The notes under the pieces are model-generated. The model ran no database searches. It saw only the letters and a list, made by a program, of their open reading frames with translations, and was not told the origin of the DNA. Shown here piece by piece: positions 1 to 5,740 of a DNA stretch of 5,979 nucleotides (position 1 is its first letter; every line of letters begins with the position of its first letter). The stretch covers positions 1 through 5,979 of the forward strand of contig VAYJ01000088.1 in assembly GCA_005888465.1 (NCBI GenBank), in the 5' to 3' direction. The position numbers and the translations under genes were made by a program. This DNA is from Actinomycetota bacterium (GTDB lineage Bacteria; Actinomycetota; UBA4738).

Positions 1-576
1 CTGCGCGAGCAGCGGTGCCTTCAGGGTGGTGATCGTCTGGTTCGCCTGGTCGAGCTTGATCTTGATGTAGGAAAGCGCAAAAGCCTGGGCGCCTGCCTGC
101 GCCTTGGGGACCGAGGGGTCCGAGAAGGTGATCACCATCACCGGGTCGCCCTGCACGATGGTCGTGCTGACGGATTGGATGAGCGAGCGGATCGGTGGGG
201 TGAGAGGCGTGGCGGTGAGGGCGTCGCTCGAGCAGATGGTGTCGACGTCGACCGTAGCGGCCGTCGGTCCGGCCCGGAAGATCGGGTCGGCCATCAGCAG
301 CGAGGCGCACCGGGCAACGAGGCTCGAGGTCACGAGCGAGGACTCGGTCGACATGTTCGGGCTGCTCTCGGCGGCGACGCCCTGCTGGAACGGGATCGTC
401 GCCTGCACCGTCGCGTTCGAGGCGTAGATCGGGGTGGCGACCTTGAGGTAGGCTGCTGCACCGGCGATCGCGACGAGCATGAGCAGGATTACTGACCACT
501 TCCGACGCCGGAGGACGGACAGGTAGTGGCCAATGGAGATGGAGTCGTCGCGGAGTGGGGAGTCGATCGTGGGCAT
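1..576 (-). CDS. Wzz-like polysaccharide chain-length determinant, N-terminal part (runs off left edge)
   Basis: The frame reads without a stop from an ATG at 576-574 to base 1, giving 192 residues with no C-terminus. Residues 1-26 are cytoplasmic, with the short Wzz-type lead-in (IGHYLSVLRRRKW, about 15-27). A single membrane helix covers about 28-46 (VILLMLVAIAGAAAYLKV), followed by an ATPIYAS stretch typical of the start of a Wzz extracytoplasmic domain. The rest, rich in Ser/Thr/Ala, should lie outside the membrane and contains two cysteines, C90 and C115. Proteins of this family set polymer length or partner a tyrosine autokinase in Wzy-type polysaccharide export. The second membrane helix and any kinase domain would lie beyond the window, so I cannot tell a plain Wzz from a Wzz-kinase fusion. 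The gene is divergent from the sugar transferase gene, which supports a polysaccharide role. Family is fairly sure; exact role is inferred. Confidence 0.8.
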   Translation of the reverse strand, partial: MPTIDSPLRDDSISIGHYLSVLRRRKWSVILLMLVAIAGAAAYLKVATPIYASNATVQATIPFQQGVAAESSPNMSTESSLVTSSLVARCASLLMADPIFRAGPTAATVDVDTICSSDALTATPLTPPIRSLIQSVSTTIVQGDPVMVITFSDPSVPKAQAGAQAFALSYIKIKLDQANQTITTLKAPLLAQ

Positions 577-589
577 CTGACGGGCCCCG

Positions 590-619
590 AGTATAGGTGA
601 CCCCCCACACGCTTGTCAT
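590..619 (-). promoter_or_regulatory. Candidate promoter of the Wzz-like gene
   Basis: On the minus strand, a -35-like ATGACA (619-614) is followed after 18 bases by a -10-like TATACT (595-590). The expected transcript start is near 583, only about 7 bases before the ATG at 576. No Shine-Dalgarno sequence is visible before that ATG, so the message would be leaderless or nearly so, which is common in actinobacteria. A short inverted repeat, CGGG-C-CCCG (581-589), lies over the expected start site. This is a match by eye to sigma-70 consensus and is not proven. Confidence 0.4.
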
Positions 620-826
620 CGGTTTTGACGTTCCCACCTCAACAAACCGTACTTCGACGTAATTACTCAACAATCGATCGGTCTGACGCCCTAAGCCAGC
701 GGATGGGCTATGCGCGATTGGCGGAGAGACGGCCGCCTTGCAGGGTCGCTGGATCGCCGCGACGAACGCCCAGGGCCTCGCACCGCCAATCGGAGGAAAT
801 TCGGCCAAGTACATGAGGACTTCGTC

Positions 827-842
827 TGTGAGTCTAGACACC
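827..842. promoter_or_regulatory. Possible Crp/Fnr-type operator
   Basis: TGTGAGTCTAGACACC matches 8 of the 10 conserved bases of the TGTGA-N6-TCACA consensus and has the GTG-N8-CAC core. Its centre is the perfect 8-base palindrome GTCTAGAC (832-839). It overlaps the proposed -35 box of the transferase promoter (835-840), a position that would favour repression. A Crp-family gene lies at the end of the same gene run. One such core is not rare by chance, and the regulator's recognition helix is atypical, so the link is tentative. Confidence 0.25.
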
Positions 843-864
843 ACTCCTACGGGCCTTCTATCCT
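835..864 (+). promoter_or_regulatory. Candidate promoter of the sugar transferase operon
   Basis: A -35-like TAGACA (835-840, five of six to TTGACA) is followed after 18 bases by TATCCT (859-864, four of six to TATAAT). Transcription would start near 871, giving a leader of about 30 bases that contains the GGAGGA ribosome site at 885. The geometry fits the chosen GTG start at 902. An alternative -35, TTGACG at 625-630, has only a weak -10 partner (CGTACT, 648-653). Assigned by eye only. Confidence 0.35.
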
Positions 865-884
865 CGGGTTTCCGAACCGCGAGC

Positions 885-893
885 GGAGGAAGG
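885..893 (+). promoter_or_regulatory. Ribosome binding site deciding the transferase start
   Basis: GGAGGAAGG is a strong Shine-Dalgarno sequence, ending 8 bases before the GTG at 902. It is the best ribosome site seen at any gene start in the window and is the main reason for preferring GTG 902 over the upstream in-frame ATG at 710. Confidence 0.7.
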
Positions 894-901
894 CCCGGCA
901 C

Positions 902-2377
902 GTGATCGATCGAACCCTCCCCATCGAGCCGGCGACCGAGCCGGTCCCCCTTCAGAGATCCGCACCGGGGGCCCCACGGGGCGACACCCACCGCGACTAC
1001 GCCAGGCTCGCCACCTGGATCGCGCTCACGGACGCCCTCGCCCTGATCGCCGGGATGACCATCGCCCATGCGATCCATCCCGGGCTCGCGCATACGCGGT
1101 GGACTTTCGCCGTCGTGCTCGCGATCGCCGGCGTGGTCTGGGTGATCGTGTTCGCGTTCTTCCAGCTCTACTCGTTTTCCCGGCTCTCCCCGGCGCAGGA
1201 GTTCCGCCGGATCCTCGAAGCGAGTGGCATTGCAGTGCTCGTTCGCATGCTCGTCTCGACCTTCGTCCACGGGTCCATCGGCGCCCTCTCGGGTTGGTGG
1301 GTCGTGCTCGCCTGGGCCCTGGCGTTGCTGTTCGTCCTGTTCGAACGGCGCACCTGGCACAAGCACATGGGGCGGCTGCGCGCGAAGGACCGGCTCTCGT
1401 TCCGAACCCTGATCGTGGGCGCCAACCAGGAGGCCCTCCGGATCGCGCGGACGCTCGCCCCCAAGGCGTGGGGATTCCGCACGCTCGGGTTCATCGACAC
1501 AGGCACGTCGATCGTGGCGAGCGGCGACGGCCCCCCGCTCCTCGGCAACATCATCGATCTGTCCGACGTGATCGAGACCCACGGCATCGAGTGCGTCTTC
1601 ATCGCCTCCTCGGCCGTGAGCCCCGAGCAGATGAAGCGCCTGACACGGCATCTCCGCCGGCACGACGTCGAGGTCCGCATTTCGGCGAACATGACCGACA
1701 TCCTCGCCTCACGGCTCACGGTGCAGCCGATCGGCGATCTGCTCGCGCTCTCCCTTCGGCCCGTCCGGCTAAGCGGCGTGCAGGACCTTATGAAGCGGGG
1801 CTTCGACCTGGCGGTCGCCTCGGTCGCGGTCGCGCTCACTGCGCCCATCTGGCTGACATCGGCGCTCGCGATCAAGCTCACCTCGCGGGGTCCCGTGCTC
1901 TTCAAGCAAGTGCGCGTCGGTCGTGAGGGGAAGCCCTTCACGATCTACAAGCTCCGCACCATGGTGCGGGGCGCCGAGCTGCTCCTCGCCCAGCTCGAGG
2001 GGAAGAACGAGGGATCGGGTCCGCTCTTCAAGATGCGCCAGGATCCACGGATCACCCGCGTCGGACGGTGGCTCCGGCGCTACAGCCTGGACGAGCTCCC
2101 GCAGCTCCTGAACGTCCTGAAGGGCGAGATGAGCCTGGTCGGGCCTCGGCCGCCGCTCCCCAAAGAGGTCGCCACCTACGAGGACTGGCACCGCGATCGG
2201 CTCGAGGTCCGTCCCGGCATCACCGGCCTCTGGCAGACGGGAGGCCGCAGCGAGCTCTCGTTCGACGACTACGTCCGCCTCGACCTCTTCTACATCGAGA
2301 ACTGGTCCATCACGTACGATCTGTTCATCATGTTCAAGACCGTCCCGGCGGTGCTCGGCTCCAAGGGCGCGTTCTAG
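902..2377 (+). CDS. Polyprenyl-phosphate sugar-1-phosphate transferase (exopolysaccharide initiating transferase)
   Basis: This 491-residue protein should transfer a sugar-1-phosphate from a nucleotide sugar to undecaprenyl (or decaprenyl) phosphate, starting repeat-unit assembly at the inner membrane. About four N-terminal membrane helices are visible (roughly 35-57, 67-89, 104-124, 129-148). A soluble Rossmann-like CoA_binding_3 region follows (about 166-270, starting LIVGANQEALRIA). The bacterial sugar transferase domain covers about 296-491: KRGFDLAVAS with a hydrophobic re-entrant helix (301-326), GPVLFKQVRVG, FTIYKLRTM, SLDELPQLLNVL with the Asp-Glu pair D397/E398, MSLVGPRP, and VRPGITGLWQ. 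Length matches the WbaP/WcaJ-like class. The donor sugar cannot be read from sequence. GTG 902 is preferred for its strong ribosome site, and because codons upstream of it lose the G/C third-position bias. First gene of the presumed operon, 19 bases before rmlC. Confidence 0.93.
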   Translation: MIDRTLPIEPATEPVPLQRSAPGAPRGDTHRDYARLATWIALTDALALIAGMTIAHAIHPGLAHTRWTFAVVLAIAGVVWVIVFAFFQLYSFSRLSPAQEFRRILEASGIAVLVRMLVSTFVHGSIGALSGWWVVLAWALALLFVLFERRTWHKHMGRLRAKDRLSFRTLIVGANQEALRIARTLAPKAWGFRTLGFIDTGTSIVASGDGPPLLGNIIDLSDVIETHGIECVFIASSAVSPEQMKRLTRHLRRHDVEVRISANMTDILASRLTVQPIGDLLALSLRPVRLSGVQDLMKRGFDLAVASVAVALTAPIWLTSALAIKLTSRGPVLFKQVRVGREGKPFTIYKLRTMVRGAELLLAQLEGKNEGSGPLFKMRQDPRITRVGRWLRRYSLDELPQLLNVLKGEMSLVGPRPPLPKEVATYEDWHRDRLEVRPGITGLWQTGGRSELSFDDYVRLDLFYIENWSITYDLFIMFKTVPAVLGSKGAF

Positions 2378-2392
2378 CGCGCGGCCAGCGCT
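2376..2392 (+). promoter_or_regulatory. Short hairpin at the transferase/rmlC junction
   Basis: AGCGC (2376-2380) can pair with GCGCT (2388-2392) around a 7-base loop. The 5' arm overlaps the TAG stop of the transferase (2375-2377), and the 3' arm ends 4 bases before the rmlC ATG. There is no clear ribosome site here, so a ribosome finishing the first gene could open the stem and help initiate the next. Five G/C-rich pairs are easy to find by chance. Confidence 0.2.
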
Positions 2393-2396
2393 GCGG

Positions 2397-2933
2397 ATGG
2401 CCGAGCTGCTCGACACCGACATCCACGGCGTCACGCTCGTTGCTCTCACCCGGCACCCAGACGATCGCGGGTCGATGACCGAGATCTACCGTCGTGAGTG
2501 GCTCCCCGGCGAGCGCGAGATGGTGCAGGCCAACCTGTCTCGCTCGCGTCCCAATGTCCTTCGCGGCCTGCACTTTCACCGCCGACAGGCCGACTACTGG
2601 TGCGTGCTCGACGGCGCGGCTCGCGTGGGCCTCTTCGACCTGCGGGGCGGCTCGCCCACGGAAGGCGTCTCCTCGTTCGTCGACCTCACCGCGGACGATC
2701 CTCGCTGCCTCCTCATCCCCCGCGGAGTCGCGCACGGCTTCTACACGCGCCCGGGCATCCTGCTGCAATACCTGGTGGACGAGGCCTACTCCGGGAGCGA
2801 CGAGTTCGGCGTGGCGTGGGACGACCCGGACCTCGGGATCGACTGGGGGGCGGCCGACCCGATCCTCTCGGAGCGCGACCGGTCCAACCCGTCGCTCGCC
2901 GACGTTCGGAGGAATCCCCCGCCCTTTCCCTAG
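2397..2933 (+). CDS. rmlC: dTDP-4-dehydrorhamnose 3,5-epimerase family protein (RmlC-like)
   Basis: RmlC enzymes epimerise C3 and C5 of dTDP-4-keto-6-deoxyglucose, the third step to dTDP-L-rhamnose, in the cytoplasm. The 178-residue length fits this single-domain cupin family. The core motif NVLRGLHFH (53-61) carries the expected catalytic His, H59. IPRGVAHGF (107-115) is the second conserved His region, LVDEAYSG holds Y131 at the catalytic Tyr position by alignment from memory to mycobacterial RmlC, and WDDPDLGIDW plus ILSERD (D161, expected His partner) are family hallmarks. The residues for activity therefore appear intact. The start is the first ATG after the transferase stop and has no clear ribosome site, so translation may be coupled. 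It lies 9 bases before the SDR gene. It could act on a different 4-keto-deoxysugar, since RmlC relatives include 3- or 5-only epimerases. Confidence 0.88.
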   Translation: MAELLDTDIHGVTLVALTRHPDDRGSMTEIYRREWLPGEREMVQANLSRSRPNVLRGLHFHRRQADYWCVLDGAARVGLFDLRGGSPTEGVSSFVDLTADDPRCLLIPRGVAHGFYTRPGILLQYLVDEAYSGSDEFGVAWDDPDLGIDWGAADPILSERDRSNPSLADVRRNPPPFP

Positions 2934-2942
2934 AATGGCCGC

Positions 2943-4034
2943 GTGAAGAAGGTCCTGGTCATCGGCGGAGCCGGCTACGTCGGCTGCGTCCTCGTCGAAG
3001 GCCTCCTCGCCAAGGGCTACTCGGTCCGCGTGCTCGATCGGCTGTTCTTCGGTCGCGAGCCAGCGCGCTCGTTCCTGGACCGCGTGGAGCTGGTCGTCGA
3101 GGACATGCGGGCCTTCGAGCCCGAGCACGTTCGCGATTGCGGCGCGGTCATCAACATCGGCGGCCTGTCGAACGACCCGACGGCGGAGTTCGACCCGCGC
3201 GCGAATGAGGAGATGAACACCCACGCGTCGATCCGCGTCGCTGAGGTGGCGAAGGCCGCCGGCGTCCCCCGTCTCGTCTACGCGAGCACGGCCTCCATCT
3301 ACGACCGTGGGGTCGGGGAGCAGTCGCGAGACGTGCTCCTGGACGAGGATGCGGTGGTGGAGCCCCGCGCCGCCTACGCGACGTCGAAGCTCGCCGCAGA
3401 GCGCGAGATCCTCGCGATGGCGGACGAGTCGTTCGCTCCCGTGTCCTTCCGCCAGGGAACGGTGTTCGGGTTCTCGCCGCGCATGCGCTACGACCTGGTC
3501 GTGAACACGTTCGTGAAGGACGCGTTGGACGGGGGCATGCTGCACGTCTTCTATGGCGGGGAGATGTGGCGGCCGCTGATCGACGTCAAGGACGTGGCCC
3601 GGGCCTACGTGATCGCCCTGGAGTGCGACGCCGAGCTCATCCGTGGGCAGGTGTACAACCTCGCTCGCGAGAACTTCCGCATCTCGGAGCTCGCGCTCCG
3701 TTCGCAGCTGGCGCTGCGCGCCATCGGCGTGCCGGCCGAGCTCGACGCCGACTACGCGCCCAGAATGATCCGGAGCTACCGGATCTCGTCCGAGAAGGTG
3801 GAGAAGATCCTCGGCTTCCGCTCGCAGGTCTCGGTCGAGGAGTCGATCGGGCACATGGTCAAGGAGATCCGAGCGAGAGGCCTCACCGACTTCACCCACC
3901 CCCGCTACTACAACATCGAGTGGATGAAGCTCCTGGAGGAATCGGTCCGGATCGTGAGCCGCCACGGCTACGTCCTCTCCAAGCCCGGGTGGGGGAATCG
4001 CCCGGGGGAGCGGAGCCCCACCGAGGGCGGCTGA
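2943..4034 (+). CDS. Extended SDR family NAD(P)-dependent sugar-nucleotide epimerase/dehydratase-like protein
   Basis: This 363-residue protein has the N-terminal Rossmann motif GGAGYVG (8-14) with an acidic residue (D32) after strand two, suggesting NAD(H) preference. The active site reads STASIY with T116 at the Ser/Thr position, plus YATSK giving Y145 and K149. FRQGTVFG (169-176) and RPLIDVKDVARAY (210-222) are typical of sugar-nucleotide members such as GalE-like epimerases. The Asp-Glu pair that follows Thr in RmlB-type 4,6-dehydratases is absent, so it is not RmlB. The C-terminal part (about 316-350, HPRYYNIEWM and onward) extends beyond the core fold. It probably acts on a second nucleotide sugar for the same polymer; substrate is unknown. 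The GTG start gives the MKKVLVIGG beginning expected of the fold. It lies 9 bases after rmlC and 8 before rmlD. Confidence 0.85.
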   Translation: MKKVLVIGGAGYVGCVLVEGLLAKGYSVRVLDRLFFGREPARSFLDRVELVVEDMRAFEPEHVRDCGAVINIGGLSNDPTAEFDPRANEEMNTHASIRVAEVAKAAGVPRLVYASTASIYDRGVGEQSRDVLLDEDAVVEPRAAYATSKLAAEREILAMADESFAPVSFRQGTVFGFSPRMRYDLVVNTFVKDALDGGMLHVFYGGEMWRPLIDVKDVARAYVIALECDAELIRGQVYNLARENFRISELALRSQLALRAIGVPAELDADYAPRMIRSYRISSEKVEKILGFRSQVSVEESIGHMVKEIRARGLTDFTHPRYYNIEWMKLLEESVRIVSRHGYVLSKPGWGNRPGERSPTEGG

Positions 4035-4042
4035 GCCCGCCC
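4025..4042 (+). promoter_or_regulatory. G/C hairpin enclosing the SDR stop codon and abutting the rmlD start
   Basis: GGGCGG (4025-4030) pairs perfectly with CCGCCC (4037-4042) around a 6-base loop that contains the TGA stop (4032-4034) of the upstream gene. The stem ends right before the rmlD GTG at 4043, and its 5' arm covers the only purine-rich ribosome-site candidate (GAGGG, 4023-4027). A second pairing, GGTGGGG (3988-3994) with CCCCACC (4016-4022), lies just upstream. A terminating ribosome would melt the stem, which would make rmlD translation depend on the gene before it. No T-tract follows, so it is not an intrinsic terminator. Confidence 0.35.
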
Positions 4043-4927
4043 GTGCGCCTCCTGGTCTTCGGTGGGTGGGGGCAGCTCGGCGCCGACCTCGTCTTGGCGT
4101 GCGAAGGCCGGCACCAACTGGTGCGACCGCACCGGAGCGAGGTCGATGTCACCGATGCCGTAGCTGTCCAGCGCGTAGTGCGCGAGCAGCGGCCCGATGC
4201 GGTTCTCAACGCCGCTGCCTTCCACAAGGTGGAGGCGTGCGAAGCCGAGCCGGGGGCAGCGTTCGCGGTCAACGCGGTGGGCGCCCACAACGTGGCGCGC
4301 GCCGCGGCCGCCGAGGGGTCGGTCTGCGTGTTCGTGAGCACGGACTACGTGTTCGACGGGATGAACGACGACGGCTACGTCGAATCCCATCCTCCTCGGC
4401 CCATCAACGTGTACGGGGTCACAAAGGCGGCCGGCGAACGGCTGGTGGAGGTGGCGTCGCCGCGCGCGGTCGTGGTGCGGACGTCGGGGCTCTTCGGGCA
4501 TGCGGGGAGCTCCGGAAAGGGCGGGAACTTCATCGAGACGATGCTGGGGATGGCGTCTCGGGACGAGCCGATCTCCGTCGTCGACGATCGGCGCTTCTCG
4601 CCCACCTCGGCGTCGGACCTGGCGGAGCGCCTCCTGCAGCTGCTCGAGTCCGGTCGGGCGGCGGGCATCTACCACCTGGCGAACGCGGGGTCCTGCTCGT
4701 GGTTCGAGCTCGCCAGGACGACGTTCGAGCTCGCCGGGGTCCAGGCACGGCTCACGCCCAGAGCCAGCCGTCCCGACGAGGTCCCGCGCCCCACATCGTC
4801 GGTCCTGCGCGACACGCGGTCCGAAGGTGCCGGACTGCCGCCGGCGCGGCCATGGCGGGAGGCGCTTGAGCGATACCTCAGGGAGCGGAACCGGTTGGAC
4901 GATAGGATGAAGGTTCCGCTGGAATAA
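4043..4927 (+). CDS. rmlD: dTDP-4-dehydrorhamnose reductase family protein (RmlD-like)
   Basis: RmlD enzymes reduce the C4 keto group of the RmlC product with NAD(P)H to give dTDP-L-rhamnose. The 294-residue length is typical. Visible are the cofactor motif FGGWGQLG (6-13), the RSEVDVTD segment (31-38), NAAAFHKVEACE (56-67), STDYVFDG (99-106, T100), YGVTK (Y124, K128), RTSGLFG (146-152) and PRPTSSVL (248-255). The usual DQxGxPT substrate-loop motif is changed to DRRFSPT (182-188). The chosen GTG gives VRLLVFGG, the correct start of the fold; the same frame stays open far upstream but there it overlaps the SDR gene. Placement beside rmlC supports a rhamnose or related deoxysugar role. The altered loop leaves room for a different 4-ketosugar substrate. 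Confidence 0.88.
   Translation: MRLLVFGGWGQLGADLVLACEGRHQLVRPHRSEVDVTDAVAVQRVVREQRPDAVLNAAAFHKVEACEAEPGAAFAVNAVGAHNVARAAAAEGSVCVFVSTDYVFDGMNDDGYVESHPPRPINVYGVTKAAGERLVEVASPRAVVVRTSGLFGHAGSSGKGGNFIETMLGMASRDEPISVVDDRRFSPTSASDLAERLLQLLESGRAAGIYHLANAGSCSWFELARTTFELAGVQARLTPRASRPDEVPRPTSSVLRDTRSEGAGLPPARPWREALERYLRERNRLDDRMKVPLE
4895..4925 (+). promoter_or_regulatory. Weak candidate promoter for the Crp-family gene inside the end of rmlD
   Basis: TTGGAC (4895-4900) and TGGAAT (4920-4925) are separated by 19 bases, a longer spacing than ideal. Transcription would begin near 4932, ten bases before the ATG at 4942. If real, the regulator could be expressed separately from the sugar operon. The match is poor and it lies within coding sequence. 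Confidence 0.15.
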
Positions 4928-4941
4928 CGGATGGATGCCCT

Positions 4942-5706
4942 ATGGCACACGAGGACCAGCTCGCGTCACGCACCGAAACGGCGTCGCCGATCGCTCGGAT
5001 GCGGGAGGAGCAGATGCTCGCCGAGCGGATGGAGCTGCTCGAGAAGGCACCCCTGTTCGTCGTGCTGGTGCCCGCCGACCTACGGGTGCTCGCGAGCAAG
5101 TTCCATCCGGTCCGATATCGGCGCGGCGAGGTGATTTTCCGCGAGGGTGAGACTGCGGAGCGGCTGTTCCTCATCGGTGAGGGGCGCGTCAAGCTCACGA
5201 CGGCGTCGTCCGCCGGGCAGGAGCTCCTGATCGGCGTCCTGGGCAAGGGACAGATCTTCGGCGAGCTCGAGGTGATCGACCATGGGCCTCGTGCCATGGA
5301 CGCCCGCGCGATGGAGGACGCCGAGGTCTACGCGTTCGGCGCCGACGTGTTCTGGACCATGCTCGAGAATCGTCCCGCGCTCGCCCGCCGGCTGCTCGAG
5401 CTGATGGCTCGGCGGCTGCGGCGCGCCGACCAGACGAGCCAGGACCTCGTGTTCTTCGATGCCCCGACCCGGCTCGCCAGGCGCCTCTTGCAGCTCGCCG
5501 AGGAGCACGGTGAGCATGAGGGGAACGGCGAGACCGTCCGGATCAACGTGAAAGTCACCCAGGAAGAAGTGGCCCAGATGATCGGTGTGACCCGAGCGAG
5601 CGCGAACAGGCTGATTTCGTCGTTCGCCGGCAGGGGCTGGATCGACTGGAACGACGGCTACCCGCTGGTGCTGTTGCCCGAGGCGCTGATGCGAAGGGCC
5701 CGGTAG
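4942..5706 (+). CDS. Crp/Fnr-family transcriptional regulator
   Basis: The protein has 254 residues from ATG 4942. A cyclic-nucleotide-binding beta-roll covers about 38-150 (RRGEVIFREGE, LFLIGEGRVKL, GQIFGELEVID), a dimerisation helix about 143-168 (LLELMARRLRRAD), and a C-terminal winged helix about 170-254 with TQEEVAQMIGVTRASANRLI (206-225). The layout and RRAR ending resemble mycobacterial Crp. G107/E108 and R117 match the cAMP phosphate pocket, but the next Ser/Thr is A118 and the dimer-helix Thr/Ser pair is A162/D163. In the recognition helix the usual Arg-Glu is R218-A219. No iron-sulfur cysteines are present: I see no Cys at all. The ligand and target sites may therefore differ from Crp. 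ATG 4942 is 14 bases after rmlD and the following codons keep G/C third positions; ATG 5014 is a serious alternative (230 residues), with a better ribosome site. Confidence 0.9.
   Translation: MAHEDQLASRTETASPIARMREEQMLAERMELLEKAPLFVVLVPADLRVLASKFHPVRYRRGEVIFREGETAERLFLIGEGRVKLTTASSAGQELLIGVLGKGQIFGELEVIDHGPRAMDARAMEDAEVYAFGADVFWTMLENRPALARRLLELMARRLRRADQTSQDLVFFDAPTRLARRLLQLAEEHGEHEGNGETVRINVKVTQEEVAQMIGVTRASANRLISSFAGRGWIDWNDGYPLVLLPEALMRRAR
5003..5010 (+). promoter_or_regulatory. Strong internal Shine-Dalgarno site pointing to an alternative Crp-family start at 5014
   Basis: GGGAGGAG ends 3 bases before the in-frame ATG at 5014, with GGAGG placed 5 bases from it. It is much stronger than the GGATGG (4929-4934) before ATG 4942. 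Starting here would give MLAERMELLEKAPLF, close in length and register to the N-terminus of mycobacterial Crp. The sequence also encodes REEQ in the longer form, so it may be coincidental. Confidence 0.4.
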
Positions 5707-5709
5707 CCG

Positions 5710-5740
5710 GCGCCGTTGTGTGCCAGGGCATAGGCGGCGC
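5710..5740 (+). terminator. Possible weak hairpin after the Crp-family gene
   Basis: GCGCCG (5710-5715) pairs with CGGCGC (5735-5740), and the 19-base loop contains an inner inverted repeat TGCC/GGCA (5721-5730). It begins 4 bases after the stop codon. No run of T follows, so it does not meet the usual rule for an intrinsic terminator, though actinobacterial terminators often lack T-tracts. Confidence 0.2.

Larger units (their letters stand above)
577..901. other. Divergent intergenic region between the Wzz-like gene and the sugar transferase gene
   Basis: These 325 bases separate two genes that point away from each other. Bases about 620-680 are clearly richer in A/T than the rest of the window and include an 8-base palindrome GTAATTAC at 659-666. 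An open frame continues upstream of the transferase start to 710, but its codons often end in A or T (AGA, GTA, AAA, TTT, TCT), unlike the G/C-ending codons of the real genes, and its peptide is Arg-rich without family features. I read this part as untranslated. Candidate promoters and one possible operator are listed separately. I see no RNA gene or riboswitch. Confidence 0.6.

Noticed and set aside
104..495. Two overlapping plus-strand frames over the Wzz-like gene
   Set aside because: They lie opposite or out of frame to a convincing minus-strand Wzz-like reading with a membrane helix, and have low-complexity composition.
613..816. 67-codon open frame in the divergent intergenic region
   Set aside because: No ribosome site, no codon bias and no recognisable peptide features; it overlaps the probable promoter region.
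710..901. N-terminal extension of the sugar transferase to ATG 710
   Set aside because: Codons lose the G/C third-position bias, the peptide is Arg-rich with no family resemblance, and a strong ribosome site precedes GTG 902.
2907..2914. CGGAGGAA as a ribosome site for the SDR gene
   Set aside because: It is about 28 bases before the GTG at 2943, too far to act, and lies in rmlC coding sequence.
2334..3965. Long minus-strand open frame of 543 codons opposite rmlC and the SDR gene
   Set aside because: It lies antisense to two genes with clear catalytic motifs, is rich in Arg, Val, Asp and His as expected from reverse reading of G/C-biased codons, and shows no domain.
3566..4042. Extension of the rmlD frame upstream as a fusion protein
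   Set aside because: This part overlaps the SDR gene in another frame and has Arg/Pro-rich shadow composition; the fold begins exactly at GTG 4043.
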